This document shows, piece by piece, positions 43,981-53,105 of a stretch of DNA of 64,000 nt (position 1 is the stretch's first letter; each line of letters starts with the position of its first letter). Below the pieces are notes generated by a model that was not told the DNA's origin, searched no databases, and worked only from the letters and a program-made list of their open reading frames with translations. Position numbers and translations under genes: made by a program. The stretch is from XBB1006 sp051877515 (GTDB lineage: Bacteria > Bacillota > Clostridia > Lachnospirales > Lachnospiraceae), in contig JBJEIY010000045.1 in assembly GCA_051877515.1 (NCBI GenBank), positions 16,139 through 80,138 on the forward strand, in the 5' to 3' direction.

Positions 43981-45477
43981 TTATTTGACTAATCCCTTAT
44001 CTGTTTTTGCCACGTGTTTAAACACTTCCTCAAAACGGTTCAGCGCCTCATCAATGATTTCCGGTGTATCTGCCAGGGATGTATACATCCGGCTGCCTGC
44101 CAACGTAACAATGCCATTGGCCATATAGGCTGCCCCCATTTTTTCCATGGAATCCTTACGTACATACATCATTTCTTTATGTTTCAACAGGCCCACGGCA
44201 GATTTCAGGAAGGACATGGAAGAAAAATCAAAGCTCATGGCTCCGGTACATTCCAAATGTACGATAGATCCCTGATTGTAGGCCACGAAAGGAAGTCCAT
44301 ACCTGTCTATAAGCTCGTTCAGTCCATCGCACAGACGATCACCCATTTTTCCTGCAACTTCACATGCATTGGTGCGCTCAATTTCCTTGATGGCAGTGTA
44401 ACCTGCCAGACAGGAAAGCGGATTGGCAGACAAGGTTCCTCCTACATAGGCCCTGTGTTTTCCTGTGGCCAGACCTGCTGCCATTAACTGGGCATACTCT
44501 TTCTTTCCGCCCACTCCTCCGGCTGCCGGATAACCTCCGGCCACAATCTTTCCAAATATCGTAAGATCCGGTACCACATCAAAATATCCTTGGGCTCCGG
44601 ATAACGCCACACGGAATCCAGTCACCACTTCATCAAAAATAAGCAGAGCCCCGTAACGATCGCACAATTCCCGAACTGACTTGTTATACTCTTTTGCCAC
44701 CGGACGAGTTCCGCTTTCCGGTCCCACCGGTTCTAAGATCACTGCCGCAGTGCCTCCCCGCAGTTTGTTGCGCTTTAGCATTTTCTCCAGCATGTTAAGA
44801 TCGTTGGGACGCACTTCATCCGTCAGCTTATAACTGTTTCCGGGAATACCGTGAGATTCTAACAGGCCCCTGCTTCCCGGAATCTTTAGTCCATATACCA
44901 TTTGATCTGACCAGCCGTGGTATGCTCCGCCAATTTTGATCACATGCTTTTTACCGGTGGCAATACGGGCAATACGCAGGGCCGCCATAACTGACTCTGT
45001 TCCGGATCCCAACATACGGAACATCTCCACATTGGGCATATGCTTGTTGATCTCTCTCGCAATGAGCATTTCCGACTCATGCAATAGTCCTGTAACCGGA
45101 CCGCACTGGTTCAGCAGTTCAATGACCTTTTCCCGGATCACCGGATAGTTGCTACCCAGAATGGTCGGTCCGCCTGCCTGCAGAAAATCAATGTACTGAT
45201 TTCCGTCCTTATCGTACAGGTACGCTCCTTGTGCTCTTTCCATACACATAGGAAAGGGCTTGTTAAATGCCAGATTATGCTGTACTCCTCCCGGAATATA
45301 TTTCTGGGACTCCTCATAAACCGCCCTGGACTGCGGACATTTCTCGTCATAGTATTTTAAGATCACATCATTATAGTAGTCATCTGTCACTTCCCAGATC
45401 TCCTGGGAGGTCAGATTTTTCAACCGGGCATTGATCTTGTCCGGATTCTCCCATCTGCTGATCCCGCAATTTTCCAT
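43981..45477 (-). CDS. class III (GSA-type) PLP aminotransferase
   Basis: 498 residues, fold type I PLP enzyme related to glutamate-1-semialdehyde aminomutase and class III transaminases. An N-terminal extension of about 50 residues precedes SQKYIPGGVQHN. The PLP-binding GSGTESVMAALRIAR, FDEVVTGFR and the lysine in FGKIVAGGYPAAGG are visible. True HemL proteins are about 430 residues and sit with hem genes; this one is last in an operon with a kinase, an aldolase and GtrA, so a different carbonyl substrate is likely. The stop overlaps a 9-bp inverted repeat (43971-43992). Confidence 0.85.
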   Translation of the reverse strand: MENCGISRWENPDKINARLKNLTSQEIWEVTDDYYNDVILKYYDEKCPQSRAVYEESQKYIPGGVQHNLAFNKPFPMCMERAQGAYLYDKDGNQYIDFLQAGGPTILGSNYPVIREKVIELLNQCGPVTGLLHESEMLIAREINKHMPNVEMFRMLGSGTESVMAALRIARIATGKKHVIKIGGAYHGWSDQMVYGLKIPGSRGLLESHGIPGNSYKLTDEVRPNDLNMLEKMLKRNKLRGGTAAVILEPVGPESGTRPVAKEYNKSVRELCDRYGALLIFDEVVTGFRVALSGAQGYFDVVPDLTIFGKIVAGGYPAAGGVGGKKEYAQLMAAGLATGKHRAYVGGTLSANPLSCLAGYTAIKEIERTNACEVAGKMGDRLCDGLNELIDRYGLPFVAYNQGSIVHLECTGAMSFDFSSMSFLKSAVGLLKHKEMMYVRKDSMEKMGAAYMANGIVTLAGSRMYTSLADTPEIIDEALNRFEEVFKHVAKTDKGLVK

Positions 45478-45521
45478 CCTTCTTGCTCCTCTCTCTTCCT
45501 TATGTCTGGTTTTTCGTTTCT

Positions 45522-45938
45522 CTATTCTTCTGCTTTTTTGTTGGTGTCAATAGTATCCCGGAAGACCACAAAGCGATCATACACATATTCCGTAGAAAGG
45601 TTCAACGCCATATTCAGGGCCGTAACCAAATACTCGTTCCATAAAAGATCCTCTGCCAGATAGTTACCCAGCACTGTAGTCACAGGGGTGAAAATGCAGT
45701 AAAACAATGCCACCTGGGCCATGGCCTTAGGAACATTGTTGGCACTTTTAAACGTAAACTTCCGGTTCAGGGTAAAATTCCATACTACAGACAGCACTAA
45801 GGCAATGAGATAGCAGGGCCAGTAACTGAACCCGGTCAGCTCATTGAGCAGGGAAAAAGCAACCAGCTCAATGATCCCTGCTGATGCTGAAAATAATGCG
45901 AACTTTACGATACGGATTATTTCTTCTTTTTTTGTCAT
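45522..45938 (-). CDS. GtrA family membrane protein
   Basis: 138 residues with four predicted TM helices, the GtrA/DPMS fold. Conserved features are the WNFTLNRKFTFKS motif after TM2 and the C-terminal FVVFRDT. Members are proposed to move lipid-linked sugars across the membrane or assist glycosyltransferases. The start is ATG 45938 with AGGAGG; a longer frame from 46070 runs into the aldolase. It is the fourth gene of the five-gene operon. Confidence 0.85.
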   Translation of the reverse strand: MTKKEEIIRIVKFALFSASAGIIELVAFSLLNELTGFSYWPCYLIALVLSVVWNFTLNRKFTFKSANNVPKAMAQVALFYCIFTPVTTVLGNYLAEDLLWNEYLVTALNMALNLSTEYVYDRFVVFRDTIDTNKKAEE

Positions 45939-45952
45939 GGTGTCCTCCTGAC

Positions 45953-46939
45953 TTATGCGTTTTTCTTTTTGGAATATTTCTTCTGATATATATAATGCAT
46001 TAGCATACAATCCAGCCGGCCCAGAGATTTTTCTTTTTTCCAGGCTCCGGTATGCAATGCACAGATACATGCTTTTTCCATCAGAAGTGCCATGGCATGG
46101 GTATCCCCGTCATCCTGTCCTCTTACCACGGCTCCCACTCCGGCAACAAGAACAGCCGGATACTTCTGCAATGCCCCCAGAACTCCGTTTGCTGGTACCA
46201 CGGACACCTTTCTTCCCATCATCTGGGCCATGTCATCCAGTTGGGCTGTCAGTGGACCCACAGAAGCTGCTTTCAGCACCGGTGCAGTCTGCACCAATTT
46301 CCACTCAAAATCACATTGTGCCAGCTGTTTCGAAAGCTGTGTCATAGCAGTTTTTTCGCACATGATCTCCTCTTCAGGCTGTCCTTTGCAATTTCGTTTA
46401 CAGATCTCTTCCAGCAGAGCCGCTTTTTCATAAGCATCCTGTTTATCACAGCCGCAGATCACCACTCCATGATGTGCAAGAAAAACCGTATGGGCACCGG
46501 TTTTCATGGCGTTTGCTACGGCATTTTTCAGTTTCTTTGTTCCCGGAAGACCGTAATCTGCCACCGCAATCCCGCCCAGGCGAACTTTTTCTTCTTCCGT
46601 AAGGTCCATATCCATAGCTCCCGCAAGACCCAGTGCAGACGCATAGGTCTGATGAGTATGGATCACAAACTGTACCCCGGGAAACAGTTCATAGGCGCAG
46701 GCATGGATTCCTTTCTCACTGGAGGGCTTACGCACTCCTTTAAAACTGCCTGTGCCCCTGTCATACAGGACTAAATCTTCTTCTCCGGTCCGGTTATAGT
46801 CCAGGCCACTGGGTGTTATAAGAAAATGTTCCTCGTCGATCCTGCAGCTGACATTGCCCCAGGTACGGGCCACCAATCCCTGTTCCAAAAGCTGGCGTCC
46901 GGCCTCCACCACCTGACGCCTGGCCTCCTTTTCCTGCAT
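45953..46939 (-). CDS. class II aldolase/adducin protein, two-domain form
   Basis: 328 residues. The N-terminal domain (about 1-190) is a complete class II aldolase-like domain: WGNVSCRI, SGLDY, the zinc ligands in VIHTHQTYASALG and VFLAHHGVVICG. The C-terminal part (about 205-310) looks like a second copy (PAVLVAGVGAVVRGQDDGDTHAMALLMEKA) without the histidine ligands. FucA/AraD-type enzymes are about 215-230 residues, so this is a fused or duplicated form. ATG 46939 has GGAGGG upstream. It lies between the FGGY kinase and gtrA. Confidence 0.85.
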   Translation of the reverse strand: MQEKEARRQVVEAGRQLLEQGLVARTWGNVSCRIDEEHFLITPSGLDYNRTGEEDLVLYDRGTGSFKGVRKPSSEKGIHACAYELFPGVQFVIHTHQTYASALGLAGAMDMDLTEEEKVRLGGIAVADYGLPGTKKLKNAVANAMKTGAHTVFLAHHGVVICGCDKQDAYEKAALLEEICKRNCKGQPEEEIMCEKTAMTQLSKQLAQCDFEWKLVQTAPVLKAASVGPLTAQLDDMAQMMGRKVSVVPANGVLGALQKYPAVLVAGVGAVVRGQDDGDTHAMALLMEKACICALHTGAWKKEKSLGRLDCMLMHYIYQKKYSKKKNA

Positions 46940-46985
46940 GCTATCCCTCCTGACCATTTACACCGGGCCATTTTGCTGATACCGG

Positions 46986-48584
46986 TTACTGCTTTGCTTC
47001 CGACTGATATAATCGTCTGAAATTCTTTTTATTGCAACGGTATAAGTCTTTGAATACCGCATAGTTTCTATCATACACTGCCCGATTTGCCTGATCCGGT
47101 TCAAACCGCGCTTTAACGCAGACCATCTGCTTAGCTTCAGACAGGTCTTTCACCCTGCCGCTACCCACTGCGATCAGTAGCGCTGCTCCGATGGCTCCCA
47201 CATCCTTGGTATATTCCACCGTTTCAATGGGATGTCCTGTGATATCCGCCAGCATCTGGCAGGTCACCTCTGAAAGGGCTCCCCCTCCCACAAACCGGAT
47301 AGTCCGGGAGGTTGTGACCTTTTTCTCCTCACATTCTAACATCCACCGAAGATGATAGCAGATACCTTCTAACACCGCCCGGATCATTTCCCTCTTTTTG
47401 GTATTGATACCGATGTTGAAAAACATACCTGCTGCCGCAGGATCCTCAAAGGGGCACCGGTTTCCATGCAGCCATGGTGTAAAAATAACTCCGCCGCAGC
47501 CCGGCTCCACCTGGGCCACCACCTCTGACATATAATCATACAGGCTTTCATACCTGGTTTCCGTACTTTCTGCCACATCGATCTTGCTTAAATAAGCATC
47601 AATCTCATCACATACCAGATGCTCCTTTACCCATTCAAAACATTTTCCCGCAGTTTCCATTTCCGCAAAATAATTATATTTTCCGGATTGGGCACCTACG
47701 ATACCGGCGATCATGGCCATAATATCCACTTTCTGTTTTCCTATGACCGTTCCTACCCAGCCTGAGGTTCCGGAATAAATATGGGTATCGTTTAATTCCG
47801 TGCTGCCTGCTCCGATACCGATAAGGGTAGCATCTCCTCCACCACCGTATACCGGTGTCTGCTCTGAAAGTCCCAGTTCTTCCGCCGCCTGTTTCGTAAG
47901 TCCACCTGCCACCTGGGTACAGCCAATGATCCTGGGAAGATGTTCGTATTTCACTCCATACATCCTACAAAGGCTTTCACTCCAGGCATTTTTCCGGGTG
48001 TCATATAAAAATGTTGCATAGGCAGAATCCGGTGTCATCACGCACTCTCCGGTACACCGGCAGATGAGGTATTCCTTTACATCCAGCCACTTATGCACCC
48101 TTGCAAAAATTTCCGGTTCATGATTCTGCACCCACTTATATTTCCATAAAGGATCCTTCACACTGGTAGAAGCTGCATGAGTAGAGAGCAGACTGCGTAC
48201 CAGCATGATCGCATTCACTCCGGATATGGTCAGTCCGTGCACTTGGCAGCTACGCATTTCCTCTCCTGCCCGCTGATCCATATAGCTCATAGCACGCCGT
48301 AAGGCTTTGCCTTCTTTATCCACCAGTACCAGACCCTGCATCTGGGAGCAAAAGGAAATACCTGAGATTTCCTTAGGATCAACCCCGGTTTTATCAAGCA
48401 GACGCCTGGTGGTCTGGCACATAGCCTGCCACCACTCCTCCGTATCCTGCTCTGCCCCTCCGTTTTCCAAAATATAAAGTCCGTATCCCTGATATTCTCC
48501 CTCTACCAGGTTCACTCCTTTTTCCAGATCCATGAGGCAACTTTTCACCCCTGTGGTCCCAAAATCATAAGCAATCACATACAT
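46986..48584 (-). CDS. FGGY-family carbohydrate kinase
   Basis: 532 residues, ATP-dependent sugar or polyol kinase. The N-terminal ATP phosphate-binding motif AYDFGTTGVKSCLMD, the substrate region MSYMDQRAGEE and the C-terminal IRFVGGGALSEVTCQMLADI are typical of XylB-like FGGY kinases. The substrate cannot be fixed among xylulose, ribulose, fuculose or polyols. It starts 18 bp after the phosphodiester glycosidase and is followed by the aldolase, which suggests phosphorylation then cleavage of a ketose. Confidence 0.9.
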   Translation of the reverse strand: MYVIAYDFGTTGVKSCLMDLEKGVNLVEGEYQGYGLYILENGGAEQDTEEWWQAMCQTTRRLLDKTGVDPKEISGISFCSQMQGLVLVDKEGKALRRAMSYMDQRAGEEMRSCQVHGLTISGVNAIMLVRSLLSTHAASTSVKDPLWKYKWVQNHEPEIFARVHKWLDVKEYLICRCTGECVMTPDSAYATFLYDTRKNAWSESLCRMYGVKYEHLPRIIGCTQVAGGLTKQAAEELGLSEQTPVYGGGGDATLIGIGAGSTELNDTHIYSGTSGWVGTVIGKQKVDIMAMIAGIVGAQSGKYNYFAEMETAGKCFEWVKEHLVCDEIDAYLSKIDVAESTETRYESLYDYMSEVVAQVEPGCGGVIFTPWLHGNRCPFEDPAAAGMFFNIGINTKKREMIRAVLEGICYHLRWMLECEEKKVTTSRTIRFVGGGALSEVTCQMLADITGHPIETVEYTKDVGAIGAALLIAVGSGRVKDLSEAKQMVCVKARFEPDQANRAVYDRNYAVFKDLYRCNKKNFRRLYQSEAKQ

Positions 48585-48602
48585 GGCAATCTCCTGTCCG
48601 GG

Positions 48603-49784
48603 TTATTTCACCCGCTTTAATAAAAACGCATCCGGGCTGTAACGTCCTACACCGCTGACGCTACAGGATTTGGTAATATACTGCCCGTTATAGTACATCA
48701 CTGCAGAACTTCCTCCATCCAGGTTCATGGCCTGATAACACTGATACCGCATAAGGATATCCATACAATCCACCGCGGTGGCACCCAGACTATACCCGGG
48801 CTGCCGTCCGTCCAGGATCAGAAGCTGAACATCCCCCTGCCGGTTTTGCCCCAGACAGGCCCGGGGCTGAATCCCCATGAACATGGAAACATCCAGAGCC
48901 CGCTGCCCATCTACGATCAGCGCAGGCACTCCTTCCATTCCCCAACGGTATTCCGCAACACGGATGTCTTCATAATTTGCTATATACAAACGGTTATCGG
49001 CCTTCATTCCGCAGAACTTCATGCCATACTTTTTGGGCCGGTTCCCGTATTCCTTTCCGTCAATGATCAGGGAACCTACCACCTGACCGCCGCTGCCGTG
49101 GCCCCCCACATCCCGGAATCTACTGGCATTGATGCCCACAATGGCATTATGATCTTTACAGAAACTGTCGATCTGCTGCCCATAAGAGCCGTAGCTTTTG
49201 GATTTGGCCAGCGTCAGCTGTGAGGCATCCTTACAGATTGCCATTTTCCCCACATATCCGTTTCCGTTCAGTCCCAGAATGATGAGATTGTTGGCGGTAT
49301 TGATCACCAGCACCGGATCTCCTTCGGAAGAATACAACCCCAGTTCATGGTCCAGATCCTCGATCAGGATACTGTCATACCCATATCTTGTCAGCTCCGG
49401 ATGGCTATCCAGATAATTGCGCACCGAATCGGAATCCAATTCCCAATAGTCCTGATAAAACTGCTCCTTTTCACTCTCAGCCTGTTTCTGCTGTTCTTCC
49501 TTCTGCCAGTGGCTCTCCAATTCCCTCTGCTTAGCCAACTCGTCATAATAACGGTCCATGACCTCATCAATGACGCCCTGGGGAAAAAATAAAGTGGCCA
49601 GCCACTGGTGGGAGCCGGTGGTCATGGCTGTTTCAATATATAATGTTCTCCATTTTGCAATAAAGGGAATACCGGAATAGGCCACCGTCAAATAGGCGCC
49701 TACCAGCAAAACCACTACTGCATCCAGGATGATCAAACGTTTTTTCAGACGCTGTCTGCCGGTCTTTTCTTCTCTTTCTTCCAT
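48603..49784 (-). CDS. phosphodiester glycosidase (NAGPA-like) membrane-anchored protein
   Basis: 393 residues. One N-terminal TM (about 17-40) and a coiled, Gln/Glu-rich linker (about 85-115) place a NAGPA-type domain (about 160-393) outside the cell. Motifs are VGINASRFRDVGG, LLILDGRQPGYS and CYQAMNLDGGSSAVMYYNG, the catalytic signature of this family. The family removes GlcNAc or other sugars from phosphodiesters (lysosomal uncovering enzyme; teichoic acid or exopolysaccharide links in bacteria). First gene of the five-gene operon, behind a promoter at 49826-49854. Confidence 0.88.
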   Translation of the reverse strand: MEEREEKTGRQRLKKRLIILDAVVVLLVGAYLTVAYSGIPFIAKWRTLYIETAMTTGSHQWLATLFFPQGVIDEVMDRYYDELAKQRELESHWQKEEQQKQAESEKEQFYQDYWELDSDSVRNYLDSHPELTRYGYDSILIEDLDHELGLYSSEGDPVLVINTANNLIILGLNGNGYVGKMAICKDASQLTLAKSKSYGSYGQQIDSFCKDHNAIVGINASRFRDVGGHGSGGQVVGSLIIDGKEYGNRPKKYGMKFCGMKADNRLYIANYEDIRVAEYRWGMEGVPALIVDGQRALDVSMFMGIQPRACLGQNRQGDVQLLILDGRQPGYSLGATAVDCMDILMRYQCYQAMNLDGGSSAVMYYNGQYITKSCSVSGVGRYSPDAFLLKRVK

Positions 49785-49825
49785 GATTCTGTCCTTCTTT
49801 GTCGAATTTTGTTGAAGTCAAAGCT

Positions 49826-49854
49826 ATTTTACCATAAAGCATTCCGAATGAAAA
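49826..49854 (-). promoter_or_regulatory. promoter of the five-gene operon
   Basis: TTTTCA (plus-strand 49849-49854), 17-bp spacer, extended TGG-TAAAAT (49826-49831). Confidence 0.65.
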
Positions 49855-49893
49855 CATCCATCCTTCTTCAGGCTATAATTTCCTCCATGACTA

Positions 49894-49902
49894 TGTTATA
49901 AT
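49894..49902 (+). promoter_or_regulatory. extended -10 promoter of the aminopeptidase P gene
   Basis: TGT-TATAAT; no clear -35. The start codon at 49938 lies behind AAGGAGG. Confidence 0.6.
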
Positions 49903-49937
49903 TGTAACATCATCAACTTATAAGGAGGTAACGAAGC

Positions 49938-51725
49938 ATGACAGTTGCAGAAAGAATTTCAGCCCTTCGTAAGAAAATGGACACGCTGGGGATCGATGCC
50001 TACGTGGTACCCACCGATGATTTCCATCAAAGCGAATATGTAGGGGAACATTTCAAAACAAGAAAATTCATTTCCGGTTTCAGCGGTTCCTACGGTACTG
50101 CGGTCATCTGTAAAGAAGATGCCGGCCTGTGGACAGACGGACGTTATTTTTTCCAGGCAGAGCAGGAGCTTGCCGGCAGTGGAATCCGCCTTATGAAGCT
50201 GTTTGTGGGAGATACTCCTTCCATTCCCGCATACCTTTCGGAGAATGTTCCCAAAGGCGGCCAGGTTGCCTTTGACGGACGGGTGCTTCCGGTGGTTGAC
50301 GGCAAGGAATTCGAAGAAGTCTTATCCGCAAAACAGATCAAGATCAACTATTCCGTTGATCTGATCGACGAAATCTGGACTGACAGGCCACCCCTATCCC
50401 AGGAGCCGGCTTTTTTCCTGGAAGAAAGCTATACCGGTGAAAGCTGTGCCCACAAGCTTGCCCGTGTAAGAGAGCAGATGGAAGAGCTGGGGGCTACCAC
50501 CCATATCCTCTCCTGTCTGGATGACATCTGCTGGCTGTTTAATGTCCGGGGTAACGACATCGATTTCTTCCCGCTGCTGTTGTCTTATGCCATCGTGCAT
50601 ATGGATCGTGTGGATTTCTATGTAGACGAGAGCAAGTTAAACCAGCGGATCCTGGATGAATTTGCCAAAAACCGGGTTACTGTGCATCCTTACAATGACG
50701 TTTATGCGGATGTGACAAAGCTCTCTCCTGAAGAAACCGTACTGATCGATCCCATGAAGTTAAACTATGCACTGTATAAAAGCATTCCCGGTCATATTGT
50801 GGAGGCAGCCAACCCTACCATCCTTATGAAAGCCATGAAGAATCCGGTAGAGCTTGAAAACATCAAAGAAGCCCACATCAAGGATGGAATTGCCGTTACC
50901 CGGTTCATGTACTGGATCAAGAATCGTTATGATAAGGAAGAAATCACCGAGCTTTCTGCCGCCGATAAGCTGATCTCCCTGCGCAAAGAACAGGAAGGTT
51001 ACATCAGTGATAGCTTCGAACCCCTGTGTGCCTATGCGGATCATGCTGCCATGATGCACTATTCTCCCTCACCGGAATCCGATGTGGTATTGAAAGAAGG
51101 CGCTTTTTTCCTGAATGATACCGGAGGCGGATATTATCAGGGTTCCACAGACATTACCCGGACCTTTGTACTGGGTCAGGTAGACCAGCAGATGAAAAAA
51201 TACTTCACTGCCGTCCTGCGGGCCAACATGAGACTGGCAAGAGCCAAATTCCTCTATGGATGCTATGGTTATAACCTGGACGTTCTTGCCAGAGGTCCTA
51301 TCTGGGATCTGGAACTGGATTACCAGTGCGGAACCGGACATGGTGTGGGATACCTGTCCAATATCCACGAAGGCCCCACGGGCTTCCGCTGGTATGTGGT
51401 TCCCAGCAAGAACGAACATCATAAGCTGGAGGAAGGCATGGTCATCACGGACGAGCCCGGTATTTATGAAGATGGCAAATTCGGAATCCGTCTGGAAAAC
51501 GAATTCATCGTCCGCAAGGGTTCGAAAAATAAGTATGGACAGTTTATGTATTTTGAAACCATAACTTTTGCCCCCATTGACCTGGACGGCATTGATCCAG
51601 AAGAAATGAGTCGTGACGAACGGGAGTGGTTGAACAATTACCATAAAGAGGTCTTTGAAAAAATCGGTCCTCATCTTCCCGCCGAAGAACAGGCATGGTT
51701 AAAAGAATATACCAGACCAATTTAA
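49938..51725 (+). CDS. Xaa-Pro aminopeptidase, long three-domain M24B type
   Basis: 595 residues, like eukaryotic-type aminopeptidase P with two creatinase-like N-terminal domains and a C-terminal pita-bread catalytic domain (from about 320). Metal ligands appear in FLNDTGGGYYQGSTDITRTF (two Asp), GTGHGVGY (His) and TDEPGIY with IRLENEF (two Glu). It removes an N-terminal residue preceding proline. It stands alone between an extended -10 promoter and a bidirectional terminator. Confidence 0.94.
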   Translation: MTVAERISALRKKMDTLGIDAYVVPTDDFHQSEYVGEHFKTRKFISGFSGSYGTAVICKEDAGLWTDGRYFFQAEQELAGSGIRLMKLFVGDTPSIPAYLSENVPKGGQVAFDGRVLPVVDGKEFEEVLSAKQIKINYSVDLIDEIWTDRPPLSQEPAFFLEESYTGESCAHKLARVREQMEELGATTHILSCLDDICWLFNVRGNDIDFFPLLLSYAIVHMDRVDFYVDESKLNQRILDEFAKNRVTVHPYNDVYADVTKLSPEETVLIDPMKLNYALYKSIPGHIVEAANPTILMKAMKNPVELENIKEAHIKDGIAVTRFMYWIKNRYDKEEITELSAADKLISLRKEQEGYISDSFEPLCAYADHAAMMHYSPSPESDVVLKEGAFFLNDTGGGYYQGSTDITRTFVLGQVDQQMKKYFTAVLRANMRLARAKFLYGCYGYNLDVLARGPIWDLELDYQCGTGHGVGYLSNIHEGPTGFRWYVVPSKNEHHKLEEGMVITDEPGIYEDGKFGIRLENEFIVRKGSKNKYGQFMYFETITFAPIDLDGIDPEEMSRDEREWLNNYHKEVFEKIGPHLPAEEQAWLKEYTRPI

Positions 51726-51727
51726 CA

Positions 51728-51768
51728 AAAAGATCCCGGCCTAGCCAAACGCTACGCCGGGATTTATT
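51728..51768. terminator. bidirectional terminator
   Basis: GATCCCGGC pairs with GCCGGGATT between convergent genes, with A/T runs on both sides. Confidence 0.85.
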
Positions 51769-51771
51769 ATG

Positions 51772-52212
51772 CTAATCTATGGAAGATAACTGGAGACTCT
51801 TTACCCCGTTTACTCTTTTCAGATCTGCCATCATGGACTCCATGGAGCAACTCAGACTGCTGATGTCCAGAGAAATGGACACACTGGCTTTATTCCCTAT
51901 GGGGATCGACTGGGAAATGGTCAGCACACTGGCGCCGAATCCGGACAATGCATTCAGCACGCTGGATAGCACACCGGCCTTATGGCTTAACACCATATAC
52001 AGCACTGCCTTCCGCTGACCAAAGGTTCCATCCTCCGGCAGAAAGATATAATCTTTGTATTTGTAGTAGGTGCTTCTGGAAATCCCCACCTTCTTTACCA
52101 CATCGCTGACAGACAGGTTCGGGTTCTCCTCTAACATATTTCTTGCTTCTACCACCCGTGGATAGTATTCCGGCAAAATCTGTTTATGCACGATCAAAAA
52201 GTTTTCTAACAT
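51772..52212 (-). CDS. ACT domain protein, UPF0735/PheB type
   Basis: 146 residues. The N-terminal helix-turn-helix-like part (LSVSDVVKKVGISRSTYYKYKDYIF) is followed by an ACT domain (about 70-146, HKAGVLSSVLNALSGFGASVLTISQ). Such proteins are found next to homoserine/threonine genes in Firmicutes and probably sense an amino acid. It starts 8 bp after thrB, the last gene of thrC-thrB-ACT. Whether it regulates transcription or enzyme activity is open. Confidence 0.9.
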   Translation of the reverse strand: MLENFLIVHKQILPEYYPRVVEARNMLEENPNLSVSDVVKKVGISRSTYYKYKDYIFLPEDGTFGQRKAVLYMVLSHKAGVLSSVLNALSGFGASVLTISQSIPIGNKASVSISLDISSLSCSMESMMADLKRVNGVKSLQLSSID

Positions 52213-52220
52213 GCTGCCTC

Positions 52221-53105
52221 CTATACTTCTTCCACCAGATCCAGGCAGGATGCAAAAACAGGCTGAACCTCTTTCACCGTCCAGATCACCGACCGCTTCA
52301 TCTCCTTTAATTGCAGCTTCAGATTCTCCATGAAATCTTCATTCGTCCAGATCGCCAGACAAGTCGATCCGGAGCCGCTGATAAGGAAACTGCAACCTCC
52401 TGCCTTTTCACAGGCAGCTTTCATCTCATCAAATCCCGGGATCAGTTGCTTGCGATACGGCTCATGGATACAATCCTGCGCCGACAAAGACAACAACTCC
52501 GGATTGCCGCATCCGAAGGCACTGGATAAAAGCACTGCATGGGACAATGCCGAGACGGTATCCTTACGGGAATACTTTTCCGGTAAAATACTTCTGGCCT
52601 CCTGTGTAGACACCTCATAATCCGGGATCAGTACGGTAAAATGGAAATTCTTATGTAATTTCAGCTCCACGCTAACCGGTCCCTGCTCCGTCATCATGCT
52701 TGCTCTTAAGCCACCAAACAGAGCCGGAGCCACATTATCCGGATGCCCTTCCATGTCAGAACATTCCTTAAAAAGTTCTTCCGGTGTCAGTTTGACGGAA
52801 AGCTCAGGATGCAACAGATTTCCGGCAATCGCTCCTGCAATGATGCAGGTTGCGGAAGACCCCAGTCCCCTGCTTACCGGCACACCGGTATCGATCTTCA
52901 GGGAAAGACCGTGGGAAGAAGCCTTTTGTCCGGATAATCTTTCTCTTAAAGAAAGTACACGGATATAAGCGTTATATACCAGATTGGAAGTGATGGCATC
53001 AGACTCTTCCACGTAAAAATCATTATATAAAGACAGTGCCAGTCCCAGGCAGTCGAAACCCGGACCTAAATTAGCCGTAGAGGCCGGAACGGAAATCTTA
53101 TACAC
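52221..53105 (-). CDS. thrB: homoserine kinase
   Basis: GHMP kinase making O-phosphohomoserine, 294 residues. The ATP loop VSRGLGSSATCIIAGA and the start YKISVPASTANLGPGFDCLG are diagnostic. The GTG start (53103-53105) lies within the last codons of thrC, 8-bp overlap, with GGGAGGTG upstream; a longer frame from 53147 is rejected. It overlaps thrC and is followed by the ACT gene. Confidence 0.95.
   Translation of the reverse strand: MYKISVPASTANLGPGFDCLGLALSLYNDFYVEESDAITSNLVYNAYIRVLSLRERLSGQKASSHGLSLKIDTGVPVSRGLGSSATCIIAGAIAGNLLHPELSVKLTPEELFKECSDMEGHPDNVAPALFGGLRASMMTEQGPVSVELKLHKNFHFTVLIPDYEVSTQEARSILPEKYSRKDTVSALSHAVLLSSAFGCGNPELLSLSAQDCIHEPYRKQLIPGFDEMKAACEKAGGCSFLISGSGSTCLAIWTNEDFMENLKLQLKEMKRSVIWTVKEVQPVFASCLDLVEEV

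Noticed and set aside
43971..43992. Inverted repeat TTAGTCAAA/TTTGACTAA as terminator of the aminotransferase operon
   Set aside because: It overlaps the stop codon and lacks a T-run on the minus strand, so it is not called as a terminator.
43981..45477. HemL (glutamate-1-semialdehyde aminomutase) as the function
   Set aside because: Longer than HemL, with an N-terminal extension and no heme genes nearby; only the family relation is supported.
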